The position numbers and the translations under genes are program-made. 64,000 nucleotides of DNA from Ohessyouella blattaphilus (GTDB taxonomy: Bacteria > Bacillota > Clostridia > Lachnospirales > Lachnospiraceae). Under the pieces are notes generated by a model, which was not told where the DNA came from, ran no database searches, and saw only the letters and a list, made by a program, of their open reading frames with translations. Positions 39,681 to 47,622 of this stretch are shown here, in pieces. The DNA lies in the NCBI RefSeq assembly GCF_024721265.1, contig NZ_JAMXOC010000003.1, forward strand, positions 114,700 to 178,699, written 5' to 3'. Numbering within the stretch: the stretch's first letter is position 1; each line of letters starts with the position of its first letter.

Positions 39681-41219
39681 CTACTCTGCTTTGTCTAGCA
39701 TGTTTTGCGCGAAGTCCTTTAAGGCTTCGGCGATTAGTTGTTTCACTTCCGCTTTATCAAAGCTGCCGCCCTCTGTCTCGCCGCTATTAGGCTGCATAAT
39801 AAAGGATACGCCGTCAAATAGGTTGGTCATCCGGCCAAGGAATAAGCTTCCTTTACCGATAATCATCGCTTTATTTACCTTGCCGGCTTTAATGTCTTCG
39901 ATTCCAAAACCGATGTAAGGTACACCGGATGGGATATGTCCCTGAGTGGGGGCCCAGCCGATCATCCCGTGGTTTTTAACGAAGTCATTTAAGTCTTTCG
40001 GAGTCATCTCCCCGCGCTTAGCAGCAAGAGCACCGATCATCTTGTAGTTAGCAAGGGGTACATCACCGGCACCTGCTGGTACGGTAATATCTGGATTTTG
40101 CATCTCTGGAGAGTACTTATCCACATCTAAGATTTTAAGCCCACCCTTTTCGAGGCCAGAGATTACTAGGCCAGTCATAACTGCCTGAGGAGCCGAGCCG
40201 GTTCCTACACTGTGGCGTCCAAGAAGGTCAAGATTTACTTCTGGGCTTACGCCGTCGTTTTCCGTAATCACTACCGCAAAACCGCCTAAGCAGTCTTCTA
40301 GAATCGGAATCTCTTTCTTCAAATGATCTTTTCCGTTCATACCTAGCTTTGCGGTACAACCACCACTGGTAACGATGACGGTTTTATAAGCACCTGATTT
40401 AACAAGAGCTGCTGCTTCAATGACTGCATGGGTCGGTGCTGCACAGAAACCTCTTAAATCTGAACCCGTCGCGTTTACAAGACCCGCTACTTCTGCCGCC
40501 GCTTTGGCGAAGTTACCGCCACCTCTTTGGTTCATGTCACCACATGCTTCTTCCGCGCAGTCTACTACGTAGTCTACGTCTTCTTTACGGATTCCCGCGT
40601 TCTTAACGGCATAAAGAAGCGCTAAGACGCTGGAAGCCTTACTCATCAGGTTCTCGTGCATTACGTGAGCCGATAAGTTGCTATCTATATCATGAGCTCG
40701 CTTTACGCAGCCCACTAGTTTTCCATCGTGATATAAGCCTTCAGCATCTTCGTTATTCACGAAGTTCTCGATTTCTGAAAGCTCTACGCCCTCATGAATT
40801 CTGGCATTGATATCCTCAGAGATAATTGGATTGGCCATGAAGGCTTCTTTATGAGATTCAACAAACCCCTTCTCTAGACGCACAACTTCAAACATATCAG
40901 AAGCCTGTACTAAGAGCAAGAACTCCTCTTGAGGCATAATCTCACCAAACTTACCATAGCGTTTGGCACCGTCCATGGTCTTATTATACCAAGGAAGCTC
41001 TACCTCCCTAAGCTCATCGGGATGTAGATTGCCAATATAAGTCTGGTTCGGATAGTAATTAACCGCATCCTCAAAACTACGTAGATGCTTTGGTACTTCT
41101 TTCAAGTATTCGGATTCTGGATTCACAATTCTCTCCGTGGTCTGAGTCGTTCCGTTGTGCAATACCATATCCGGTGTATGTACCAGCACGTAGCTGGTGC
41201 CTTTAATTACACTATTCAT
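39681..41219 (-). CDS. grdC: Glycine/sarcosine/betaine reductase complex, component C subunit GrdC
   Basis: FabH/thiolase-like partner of GrdD in component C; together they form acetyl phosphate, which acetate kinase then turns into ATP. 512 residues. CAEEACGDMNQRGGGNFAKAAAEVAG and RGFCAAPTHAVIEAAALVKSGA (read in two parts) give the thiolase-fold Cys and His; GHIPSGVPYIGFG lies near the C-terminus. It follows grdA after a 69-base gap with a strong hairpin. Complete. Confidence 0.93.
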   Translation of the reverse strand: MNSVIKGTSYVLVHTPDMVLHNGTTQTTERIVNPESEYLKEVPKHLRSFEDAVNYYPNQTYIGNLHPDELREVELPWYNKTMDGAKRYGKFGEIMPQEEFLLLVQASDMFEVVRLEKGFVESHKEAFMANPIISEDINARIHEGVELSEIENFVNNEDAEGLYHDGKLVGCVKRAHDIDSNLSAHVMHENLMSKASSVLALLYAVKNAGIRKEDVDYVVDCAEEACGDMNQRGGGNFAKAAAEVAGLVNATGSDLRGFCAAPTHAVIEAAALVKSGAYKTVIVTSGGCTAKLGMNGKDHLKKEIPILEDCLGGFAVVITENDGVSPEVNLDLLGRHSVGTGSAPQAVMTGLVISGLEKGGLKILDVDKYSPEMQNPDITVPAGAGDVPLANYKMIGALAAKRGEMTPKDLNDFVKNHGMIGWAPTQGHIPSGVPYIGFGIEDIKAGKVNKAMIIGKGSLFLGRMTNLFDGVSFIMQPNSGETEGGSFDKAEVKQLIAEALKDFAQNMLDKAE

Positions 41220-41248
41220 CTTTATTCACCTTTCTATAATAGAATTAA

Positions 41249-41278
41249 GGGGAATAGGGATCTTTGTCCCTATCCCCC
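41249..41278 (-). other. Strong hairpin between grdA and grdC
   Basis: On the minus strand GGGGGATAGGGA, loop CAAAGA, TCCCTATTCCCC: a 12-base stem with one G-U pair and no following T-tract. It may be an RNA-stabilising or processing element, or a leaky terminator that raises GrdA relative to GrdC/D. Confidence 0.7.
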
Positions 41279-41288
41279 GATTGATTCT

Positions 41289-41759
41289 CTAGTATTTCGT
41301 GTATTCGTCACGAATGGCCGACATTTCACTAACGATATCGTCAATGTCAAGAACCATTTCCATCATACTAATCTGTTCATCATATACAGCTTCGTCAAAC
41401 TCAGCTTTAATTTCTGGTTCACATACGTGATATACTTTAAGTCCAAGCTGGACTCCAGTGAGCGGACCTGCAAAAGTAGGGTCTCCTGCGGTTACGGTTT
41501 CGGCTGCAAGACCTGCAGCTTCTCCTTCAGCAGCACCAAGAAGTACGACCAAGTTTTCTGGGCCGAATTCCTCAGCGAATTCTTTAACTCTCTTTTGATT
41601 TTCTAGATCCATTGCTCCTGCGCTCGTTCACACGAAGCATTCCGTCGATGAAAATACTACGTCCGCACCGGCTGTGTTCACACACTCAGCGATAGCTGGT
41701 CCGGGGATTCCATCACGGTCTCCAATAATTATTGCTTTTTTACCTTCTAAAATAGCCAT
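41289..41759 (-). CDS. grdA: Glycine/sarcosine/betaine reductase complex selenoprotein A (GrdA, UGA-encoded Sec)
   Basis: Small selenoprotein that carries the carboxymethyl group between component B and component C. It reads [20 protein letters not shown], continues to FSSTECFVU and then [10 protein letters not shown]; the in-frame TGA at 41628-41630 is codon 44, in the C-x-x-Sec motif (C41, U44). A conventional caller would report only the part after the TGA, from the internal ATG at 41612. Full length is 156 residues, normal for GrdA (about 158). An AGGAG-like site precedes the ATG at 41759. It follows trxA by 49 bases and precedes grdC. Confidence 0.95.
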
Positions 41760-41808
41760 AATTAATCTCCTTTCTTCTATCATGTTACGTATTTATGATT
41801 GCAGAGTC

Positions 41809-42126
41809 CTAGATATAACTCTTAATCATCTCTTCGATGGCTTCTTCTGTACAATCGTCTTTCACAAGCTCTTGTACTTTCTCACCGTCCTTATAAACTG
41901 CCATTACAGGAAGGCCAAGAACCTTTTGGGCAATCGCCAGTCTTCTCGCTTTCGTGGTATTAAGGGCAGTAAACTTAAGCTTATCACCGTAGGTATCAGC
42001 AAACGCGTGTACCTTTGGCATCAACGCCTGACATGGTACACAGCCATCGCCGTAGAAATCTACGAATACGTATCCGTCTGCTTTTAATACTTCTTCTTCA
42101 AAGTTTTCTTTTGTAAGCTCTAGCAT
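41809..42126 (-). CDS. trxA: Thioredoxin of the Grd system
   Basis: 105 residues. The active site is GCVPCQ (CVPC) instead of the general CGPC, as in the special thioredoxins of Grd operons, which reduce the selenocysteine-cysteine bond of GrdA after each turnover. Thioredoxin fold elements YVFVDFYGDG, cis-Pro in LGLPVMAVYK. Downstream of trxB with a 26-base gap. Electrons come from NADPH through TrxB. Confidence 0.93.
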   Translation of the reverse strand: MLELTKENFEEEVLKADGYVFVDFYGDGCVPCQALMPKVHAFADTYGDKLKFTALNTTKARRLAIAQKVLGLPVMAVYKDGEKVQELVKDDCTEEAIEEMIKSYI

Positions 42127-42152
42127 GATAAATCCTCCTGAGTTATTCTAAC

Positions 42153-43097
42153 TTACAGATATCCTGATATCTTTCTTTCGATCCAGGTAGCGGCAATGGC
42201 ACCGTCAGCTGCGGCGGTAACCACTTGACGAAGGCTTTTGATACGCACATCTCCAGCCACAAACACCCCTTCTACATCGGTGTTCATGTTCTCGTCGCCG
42301 ACGATATATCCGCGCTCATCCATTGCCACTTTCCCTTTAAATAGATCCGAGTTAGGTATGGTACCGATGAAGCCAAAGAGCCCGAACATGCCATCCTCTT
42401 CGTCTGCCACTACCGTGGTCACTTCACCAGTTTTTAGATTCTTCACTTTCATTTCTGAAAGAATGTCCTCGCCGCCAATTTCTTCTACGACTGAGTCCCA
42501 CATAAAGGCTACTTTCGGATTAGCAAAGGCTTTTTCCTGAATAGACTTCGCTGCTCTAAGTTCATCTCGGCGGTGTATAATCGTCACCTTCCGGGCAAAC
42601 TTACTTAAGTACAAAGCTTCTTCTACGGCGGAGTCGCCGCCACCGACTACGTATACTTCAAAATCTTCAAAGAAGTTGGCATCACAGGTGGCACAGTAGG
42701 AAACACCTCTACCGATATAATTGGCTTCATTCTTACAGCCAATCGGTCTTGCATACGCTCCGGTAGCGATAATCACGTTTTTACTGTAATACTCTTCTTT
42801 AGACGTTTTAATCACCTTAATCTCTTCATCTAAGAGAACTTCTGTAACCGTATCGGCTACCCGCTCGCAACCAAACTTTTCTGCTTGTTCTGTCATTCTG
42901 GCTACTAAAGACGCGCCTGACTCCCCTTCCACCCTTTGACCAGGGTAGTTCTCGATTTCATCAGTAATGGCGATTTGACCGCCATCTTGGCCTTTTTCAA
43001 TAATTAAAGTCGATAATCGGCTTCTCCCAGCGTAGAGCCCTGCCGCAAGACCGGCTGGACCGGCGCCGAGGATAATCACATCATAAATCTTGCCCAT
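42153..43097 (-). CDS. trxB: Thioredoxin reductase
   Basis: FAD- and NADPH-binding reductase of the thioredoxin next to it. 314 residues: FAD GAGPAGLAAGLYAGRS, redox pair CATCD, NADPH site VVGGGDSAVEEAL, and a C-terminal FAD motif VFVAGDV. It starts two bases after the BCCT transporter, so the electron supply is coupled to the betaine system. Confidence 0.96.
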   Translation of the reverse strand: MGKIYDVIILGAGPAGLAAGLYAGRSRLSTLIIEKGQDGGQIAITDEIENYPGQRVEGESGASLVARMTEQAEKFGCERVADTVTEVLLDEEIKVIKTSKEEYYSKNVIIATGAYARPIGCKNEANYIGRGVSYCATCDANFFEDFEVYVVGGGDSAVEEALYLSKFARKVTIIHRRDELRAAKSIQEKAFANPKVAFMWDSVVEEIGGEDILSEMKVKNLKTGEVTTVVADEEDGMFGLFGFIGTIPNSDLFKGKVAMDERGYIVGDENMNTDVEGVFVAGDVRIKSLRQVVTAAADGAIAATWIERKISGYL

Positions 43098-43099
43098 TC

Positions 43100-44590
43100 C
43101 TACACTCCTTCTTCAGACTTAAGCGCCTTCACTAGCGAGACGGCGGCAAATATCATGATAAATATAAAGGGGAAGGCTGCCGCAATCGAGATGATCTGTA
43201 GTGGCTTTAGACCGCCGGCAATTAATAGTCCTACCGCTAATACGGATTGTACAACACCCCAAATTACTTTTTTGCTATTCGGTGGATTCAAATCCCCATC
43301 CGAAGAAAGCATGGATAGTACAAAGGTTCCGGAGTTTGCGGAAGTGATAAAGAAGGTGCAAAGCAGCACCAAAGCTACCACCGATAAAAGGGTACCTAGC
43401 GGATACTCTTTCATCACCACGAAGAGGCCGGTCTCCGGTACGGAAGCCACTGCTTCTAAAACCTTCGTCGATAACTTGCCCGTCTCCCCTAAGTGAATTC
43501 CTAGAGTTCCGAAAATTGCGAACCAGACGAGGGAAGCCAGCGTCGGCGCTAATACCACACCACCAATAAACTCTCTAATCGTTCTCCCTTTAGAAATTCT
43601 AGCGATGAATACGCCTACAAAAGGTGCCCATGCAATCCACCATGCCCAGTAAAATACGCGCCAACCTTCAATCCATGAATTGTCACCATACGTATTAATC
43701 CCTAAGCTATCTGGGATAAAATCGCCAAGGTATTGGCCAATACCGTTGGTTAAATTATTCAGAATTTCAACCTTAGGTCCAATAAGGAATACCAAAATCA
43801 TCAAACCTAGAGCAATATAAAGGTTCGCATCCGAAATCAGCTTAATTCCTTTATCAATACCTGAGACTGCCGACCAAATATAGATAAAAGAGATTACGGC
43901 AATGATGATAATCTGAACAACCAGGGTGGTCGGTACTCCAAAGAGATAGCCGAGCCCACTGTTGATCTGCAAAACCCCTAATCCCAGAGAAGTAACTACT
44001 CCGGCGACCGTTGCAAACACCGCTAATACATCAATCAGCTTACCCCAGAAGCCGTTTACCCTTTTTTCACCAATTAACGGTTCGAAAATCGAGCTGATAA
44101 GCCCTGGTTTGTTTTTTCTAAACTGAAAATAAGCCAGCGCCAAACCGATAATGGCATAATTTGCCCAGGGGTGAATCCCCCAGTGCATAAAGGAAGACTT
44201 TATGGCAAAAGCTGCCGCCTCCGGCGTTCCGCCCGCCATACCCATGGGACTCACATAGTGAGAAATCGGTTCCGAGATGCCCCAAAACACAAGGCCTACG
44301 CCCATGCCGGCACCAAAGAGCATGGCAAACCACGACACCGTACTGTATTCGGGCTTCGAATCATCAGGTCCTAGACGTAGCTTCCCGTACTTACTGATTG
44401 CAAGGGCCACTACAAAGATGACGAAAAAGAGCATCGCAATCAAATATAACCACCCAAAGTTACCTGTTAGAAAGGCATAGACAGCGTCTGATACCTTCGT
44501 AAAACTATCGTTTAAAAATACTGCCCATAGCGCAATACCGCCCGTAAGAATTAGCGAAATGCGAAAGACTAAATTTGTACTTTTCTTCAT
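43100..44590 (-). CDS. BCCT-family transporter (glycine betaine/choline type)
   Basis: Membrane carrier of about 12 helices, 496 residues. The family signature WAPFVGVFIARISKGRT is present, plus MLFGAGMGVGLVFWGISEP in the glycine-rich helix 3 region. Transporters of this family carry quaternary ammonium compounds such as betaine, choline and carnitine. Its place inside the reductase operon, between the selenoprotein subunit and trxB, supports uptake of the substrate. A fermentative symporter or precursor-product role is also possible; substrate not shown directly. Confidence 0.9.
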   Translation of the reverse strand: MKKSTNLVFRISLILTGGIALWAVFLNDSFTKVSDAVYAFLTGNFGWLYLIAMLFFVIFVVALAISKYGKLRLGPDDSKPEYSTVSWFAMLFGAGMGVGLVFWGISEPISHYVSPMGMAGGTPEAAAFAIKSSFMHWGIHPWANYAIIGLALAYFQFRKNKPGLISSIFEPLIGEKRVNGFWGKLIDVLAVFATVAGVVTSLGLGVLQINSGLGYLFGVPTTLVVQIIIIAVISFIYIWSAVSGIDKGIKLISDANLYIALGLMILVFLIGPKVEILNNLTNGIGQYLGDFIPDSLGINTYGDNSWIEGWRVFYWAWWIAWAPFVGVFIARISKGRTIREFIGGVVLAPTLASLVWFAIFGTLGIHLGETGKLSTKVLEAVASVPETGLFVVMKEYPLGTLLSVVALVLLCTFFITSANSGTFVLSMLSSDGDLNPPNSKKVIWGVVQSVLAVGLLIAGGLKPLQIISIAAAFPFIFIMIFAAVSLVKALKSEEGV

Positions 44591-44623
44591 TACCTATCTT
44601 ACCTCCATCCCTTAAGAGCAGCT

Positions 44624-45928
44624 TTATACTTTAAAAACTGTTTGTTCCGTGATCTCCGTAGCCAAGCTTTCTAATGCTACTTTGGTACGATGATATCTCA
44701 GTTTCCATTGCTCTTCTTTCGTTGTGCCTGGGTCTCCTAGTGGATACGGAATAGAGATTGTTGGTACGATTCTATTAGAGCCAACCGTCTTCGCTACCGG
44801 AATCAGATTACACATCTGCACGATTGGGAAGCCAGCCTTTTCAATTTCCTTAACCATCGTTGCACCGCAACGAGTACAGGTACCTCAAGTGGAGACCATA
44901 ATCACGCCATCCACCTTGTCTTCTTGCAAGTAAGGCACGATTTCCTGAGCCATTCTCTGAGCCTCAGCCTGAGTCGTTCCTGTACCTACAGTTGAATAGA
45001 AATATGGGTGAAGACTACCGTAAACCCCTTCTTTTAGAAGCACCTGCAAGGCATCTACAGGAGTAATTACATTCGGATCGGCATCGGCAGCGGCTGGGTC
45101 AAAGCCTGCGTGAATCGTCTTATATTCGCCGCCTTTTAAAGCAGCAACTTGATCGATATTATAGCGTCCCCATCTGGTTGCAGAAGCGGATTGAATCTTA
45201 TCCGGGTTATCTACTGGCACGATTCCCCCGGTGGTTACTAGAGCAATTCTCGCGCTCTTTAAATCCTTAATAGCTGCGGCAATCGGCACCCGGTCTAATT
45301 TAGGAATTGGCAATTCTGTCTGAAAAGGTTCGCCGTTTAGCTTCTTAACAAGCATTTCTACCATTCTCTCAGAGGCAGGTTTCGCGTCGGCTCGCCATAC
45401 TTGACGACGAATGCCTCTGCCAAAGTAACCTTCCTCGTCGGCAGAGCCGACCTCTTCGCCCCTTAGAATCTTATTGGCGAGGCTAACCATGGCTTTCACA
45501 TCTTGACGCATCTTGGAAGCGATGTTGCCACCTTGTAAAATATACATATCCTTCTTAAACATTTCTGCCCCAGGATTTTCCACGTTCATAGAAGTCACAA
45601 CTGGGACGCCAAACTTTTCCGCTACTGCTTTACAAATGGTTCCGCAAGCCACACCGTAACGTCCTGCCTGAAAGGCCGGTCCAGCAATAAAAAGATCCAT
45701 TTCTTTATCTTCTAACATGCCCAGAATAGTCGCTACTGCTTCTTCTGTCTGGGACCCCATAAAGTTATCACCACAGATAATCGTGTGGGTCAATTCTGCA
45801 TCTAACGACTTAGCAAACTCAAGAGCTGGTCCTACTTTACCTACTCTAATTTCTGGAGCAAAATCGGCCTTGTCTTCACCGCCAATCTGACCAAAAAACT
45901 GATTAATATATAAAATCGCTTTCTTCAT
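44624..45928 (-). CDS. grdH: Betaine reductase component B selenoprotein GrdH (UGA-encoded Sec)
   Basis: Substrate-specific selenoprotein that attacks the substrate and passes the carboxymethyl group to GrdA. 434 residues: it starts MKKAILYINQFFGQIGGEDK and the in-frame TGA at 44885-44887 is codon 348, within the motif U-G-T-C-T-R-C (Sec348, Cys351, Cys354). Conventional calling breaks it in two (44885-45928 and 44624-44857). The start 45928 has GGAGGAGG upstream; an earlier in-frame ATG at 45979 lies inside grdI and is rejected. By sequence alone it could also be GrdB (glycine) or GrdF (sarcosine); the betaine call rests on GrdI and the BCCT gene. Confidence 0.85.
44858..44887 (-). promoter_or_regulatory. 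Sec codon with candidate SECIS hairpin in grdH
   Basis: Twelve bases after the UGA (44887-44885) a perfect CGTTGC-GGT-GCAACG stem-loop follows (44872-44858). The small loop with GGT matches the apical GU expected by SelB, at the distance known from bacterial SECIS elements. Visual prediction only. Confidence 0.65.
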
Positions 45929-45942
45929 GTTCTTCCCTCCTC

Positions 45943-47268
45943 CTAGAATTCTTTCATCGTCTTCGGTGACCATCCACATACTTGATCGCCACAGAACATC
46001 GAATTGTTTTCCATAATAATCGAGCCGTCTGGTCTTACTGATGGTCCTAGGAGCTCATCATCTGCCCAGCCACCAGCAAAACCATCTCGTCCAAGAGCTT
46101 CTAACTCACCAAGCACAACATCCATCGCTGGTAATTCAATTAATTCCGATACATTTCCACAAGAAACGATGGCGTCGCATTTTTCATCTAAGGTAACCAG
46201 TGGTTGCGACTGTCCATCGCGTCCCGTACACTCATTGGTGATACCTACTGTCTTAACCCCAACATCTTCTAGGGCTACGTAGCAACCGACAAAGTCCGCA
46301 TCTGGATTACCATAGCCTTCTTCAGCAACCACCGCGCCATCAGCTCCCAAGCTCTTAGCGAGTTGTGCTACAAAAATCGCTGCTCTTTCCTTTTGATCTA
46401 GGGCTACATTTAGGTTTGACATAATCACTCCTAAGAAATTAATCGTCTTACCGTGTTCGTTATAAAGAGCTTTGATATTCGGGCAGTTCTGATAATCATA
46501 GGTTGACCACTTAGAGGACACCGGCATAAAGCTTCCTGATACAAGAGCACCGTCTAACACCTCATTAGGATGCATTAGCGTCGGCACCATGTGATTCATG
46601 TCCCAACCGTAAACCAAGGTATTGTATCCCATTTGCTCTAGCTGGGTCTGGGGCTGCATTACGTAAACTACAGAAGGTAACTTCTCCACCTCAGGGTCTC
46701 TTTTAATAATCGACTCCAGCTCAAAGACTTCTGTATCTTCAGGAACTAAATCTTTAACGCAATTAGCGATATACTCAGCTAATTTGTGACCGGCTCTTCT
46801 AAGAGCATCATTTTTCTTTTGTTGTTCATGCTTTTCAAAGTCCTCGTTCGTATCGGCTACAAGCACAATATTATTCAGTTCACCAAACAAGGTGTACTTC
46901 TGACCTTCGCCGCCCATATCGATGACGCCATCTTGAAAGCCTCCCCAATGCTTACCTACCACTAGGACACTACAGTTTTTCATAGCGTGAAGCGTTCCTT
47001 CACCGGCTTGCACTAATTCGCCTTCGTATCCTGGGAACAAACCTCTGTTATCTGGACGAACTCTAGGCTCAATCGCTTCCTTAACTGGACACATCCGCAC
47101 CATCTCACCTGGCTTTACGATGTACAAATCTGCCTCGGTAATGCGGTCATCTTCACGGATAAACGCTAGAGCCTCCTCCTTGTTTACCGTTAGGGTGCCT
47201 TTTGAAAATGCTAGTTCCTCACCGAAAACAATGTCCTTTACATAAAAATTTCCTATTTCCAGCCTCAT
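45943..47268 (-). CDS. grdI: Betaine reductase component B subunit GrdI
   Basis: Non-seleno subunit of component B, 441 residues, starting MRLEIGNFYVKDIVFGEELA. In glycine (GrdE) and sarcosine (GrdG) reductases the proprotein is cut in mid-chain and a cysteine (SGNC in GrdE, recalled from memory) becomes a pyruvoyl group that binds the amine. Here the aligned segment is ALVSGSFMPVSSKW: Ser246-Phe247 stand where Asn-Cys is expected. A quaternary amine such as betaine cannot form the Schiff base, so this loss fits GrdI. Start 47268 is supported by AAGGAGG; the ATG at 47346 is in the leader. First gene of the operon, under a palindrome-containing promoter. Confidence 0.82.
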   Translation of the reverse strand: MRLEIGNFYVKDIVFGEELAFSKGTLTVNKEEALAFIREDDRITEADLYIVKPGEMVRMCPVKEAIEPRVRPDNRGLFPGYEGELVQAGEGTLHAMKNCSVLVVGKHWGGFQDGVIDMGGEGQKYTLFGELNNIVLVADTNEDFEKHEQQKKNDALRRAGHKLAEYIANCVKDLVPEDTEVFELESIIKRDPEVEKLPSVVYVMQPQTQLEQMGYNTLVYGWDMNHMVPTLMHPNEVLDGALVSGSFMPVSSKWSTYDYQNCPNIKALYNEHGKTINFLGVIMSNLNVALDQKERAAIFVAQLAKSLGADGAVVAEEGYGNPDADFVGCYVALEDVGVKTVGITNECTGRDGQSQPLVTLDEKCDAIVSCGNVSELIELPAMDVVLGELEALGRDGFAGGWADDELLGPSVRPDGSIIMENNSMFCGDQVCGWSPKTMKEF

Positions 47269-47347
47269 AGTAACCTCCTTCTTTTCTCGCTTAGCGTTTT
47301 TTAACATATAGGTATATTCTATAGTTAAATTGTCTAAATTTAACATA

Positions 47348-47361
47348 CAATAAGCGCGCTT
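47348..47361. promoter_or_regulatory. Operator-like palindrome 1 (downstream of grdI start point)
   Basis: CAATAAGCGCGCTT, containing the perfect palindrome AAGCGCGCTT (47352-47361). Its 14 bases are an exact inverted copy of palindrome 2; centres are 41 bases apart, near four helical turns. Likely a TetR-family binding site. Confidence 0.75.
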
Positions 47362-47381
47362 GTACGTTAATATTTACAATC

Positions 47382-47410
47382 ATTGTATTCATAAGCGCGC
47401 TTATTGTCAA
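47382..47410 (-). promoter_or_regulatory. Promoter of the betaine reductase operon
   Basis: Minus strand TTGACA (47405-47410, perfect), a 17-base spacer and TACAAT (47382-47387). The start should be near 47375, giving a leader of about 107 bases before grdI. The spacer is almost filled by the palindrome at 47393-47402. Confidence 0.85.
47393..47406. promoter_or_regulatory. Operator-like palindrome 2 (in the grdI promoter spacer)
   Basis: AAGCGCGCTTATTG, with AAGCGCGCTT at 47393-47402 lying between the -35 and -10 of the grdI promoter. A protein bound here would block RNA polymerase directly. Proposed target of the TetR protein encoded at 47623. Confidence 0.8.
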
Positions 47411-47465
47411 GAGAAATTATTATTTTTTTAACAATTTCTTTATCAATTATTTATATTTTCTATCG

Positions 47466-47538
47466 CTATTCAGAATGGAGGCTGTTTTAACAGCGAATAG
47501 TCTACGAAGTAGACGTGTCTGTGGTCTGTCCTGAATAG
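47466..47538 (+). other. Folded element in the tetR leader region (copy B of the repeat inside)
   Basis: CTATTCAG (47466-47473) and CTGAATAG (47531-47538) close a junction holding two more hairpins: GCTGTT/AACAGC (47481-47494) and GTCTA/TAGAC with a CGAAG loop (47500-47514). The 3' half (47505-47531) is the 27-base repeat also found at 15232-15258. It could be a structured RNA leader for tetR or a small non-autonomous repeat; it matches no riboswitch that I recognise. Confidence 0.6.
47505..47531 (+). repeat. 27-base repeat, copy B
   Basis: Identical to 15232-15258, same orientation relative to the downstream gene (tetR here, mgtC-like there). Flanks differ. Confidence 0.8.
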
Positions 47539-47622
47539 TTAGATTTTACACTTTCTTTTTTCCCAAAAATAACTTATGCTATACATGAGTTTGACAAAAT
47601 TATAGACGAATGAGGTTTTACC

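Larger units (their letters stand above)
47269..47622. other. Divergent grdI/tetR regulatory region (354 bases)
   Basis: The only gene-free stretch above 300 bases. From grdI outward it holds the grdI leader, two AAGCGCGCTT palindromes around the grdI promoter, the folded element at 47466-47538, and a possible tetR -10 (TATACA at 47580-47585, preceded by TGC as in extended -10 promoters). GAGG at 47612-47615 is the tetR ribosome site. Confidence 0.8.

Noticed and set aside
41289..41612. Stand-alone 107-residue reading frame
   Set aside because: It is only the part of grdA after the selenocysteine UGA; translation through TGA at 41628-41630 restores the full GrdA with the C-F-V-U motif.
44624..44857. 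Stand-alone 77-residue reading frame
   Set aside because: It is the C-terminal end of grdH behind the UGA at 44885-44887; the join gives the normal U-x2-C-x2-C motif and family length.
45943..47268. Glycine reductase GrdE as the first call
   Set aside because: The Asn-Cys expected at the pyruvoyl site is Ser-Phe here and a BCCT transporter lies in the operon, so GrdI fits better. GrdE remains possible until aligned.
47269..47465. Glycine riboswitch upstream of the reductase operon
   Set aside because: No tandem aptamer-like GGAGAG/ACCGAAGG or similar conserved blocks in the 107-base leader; the operator layout explains regulation.
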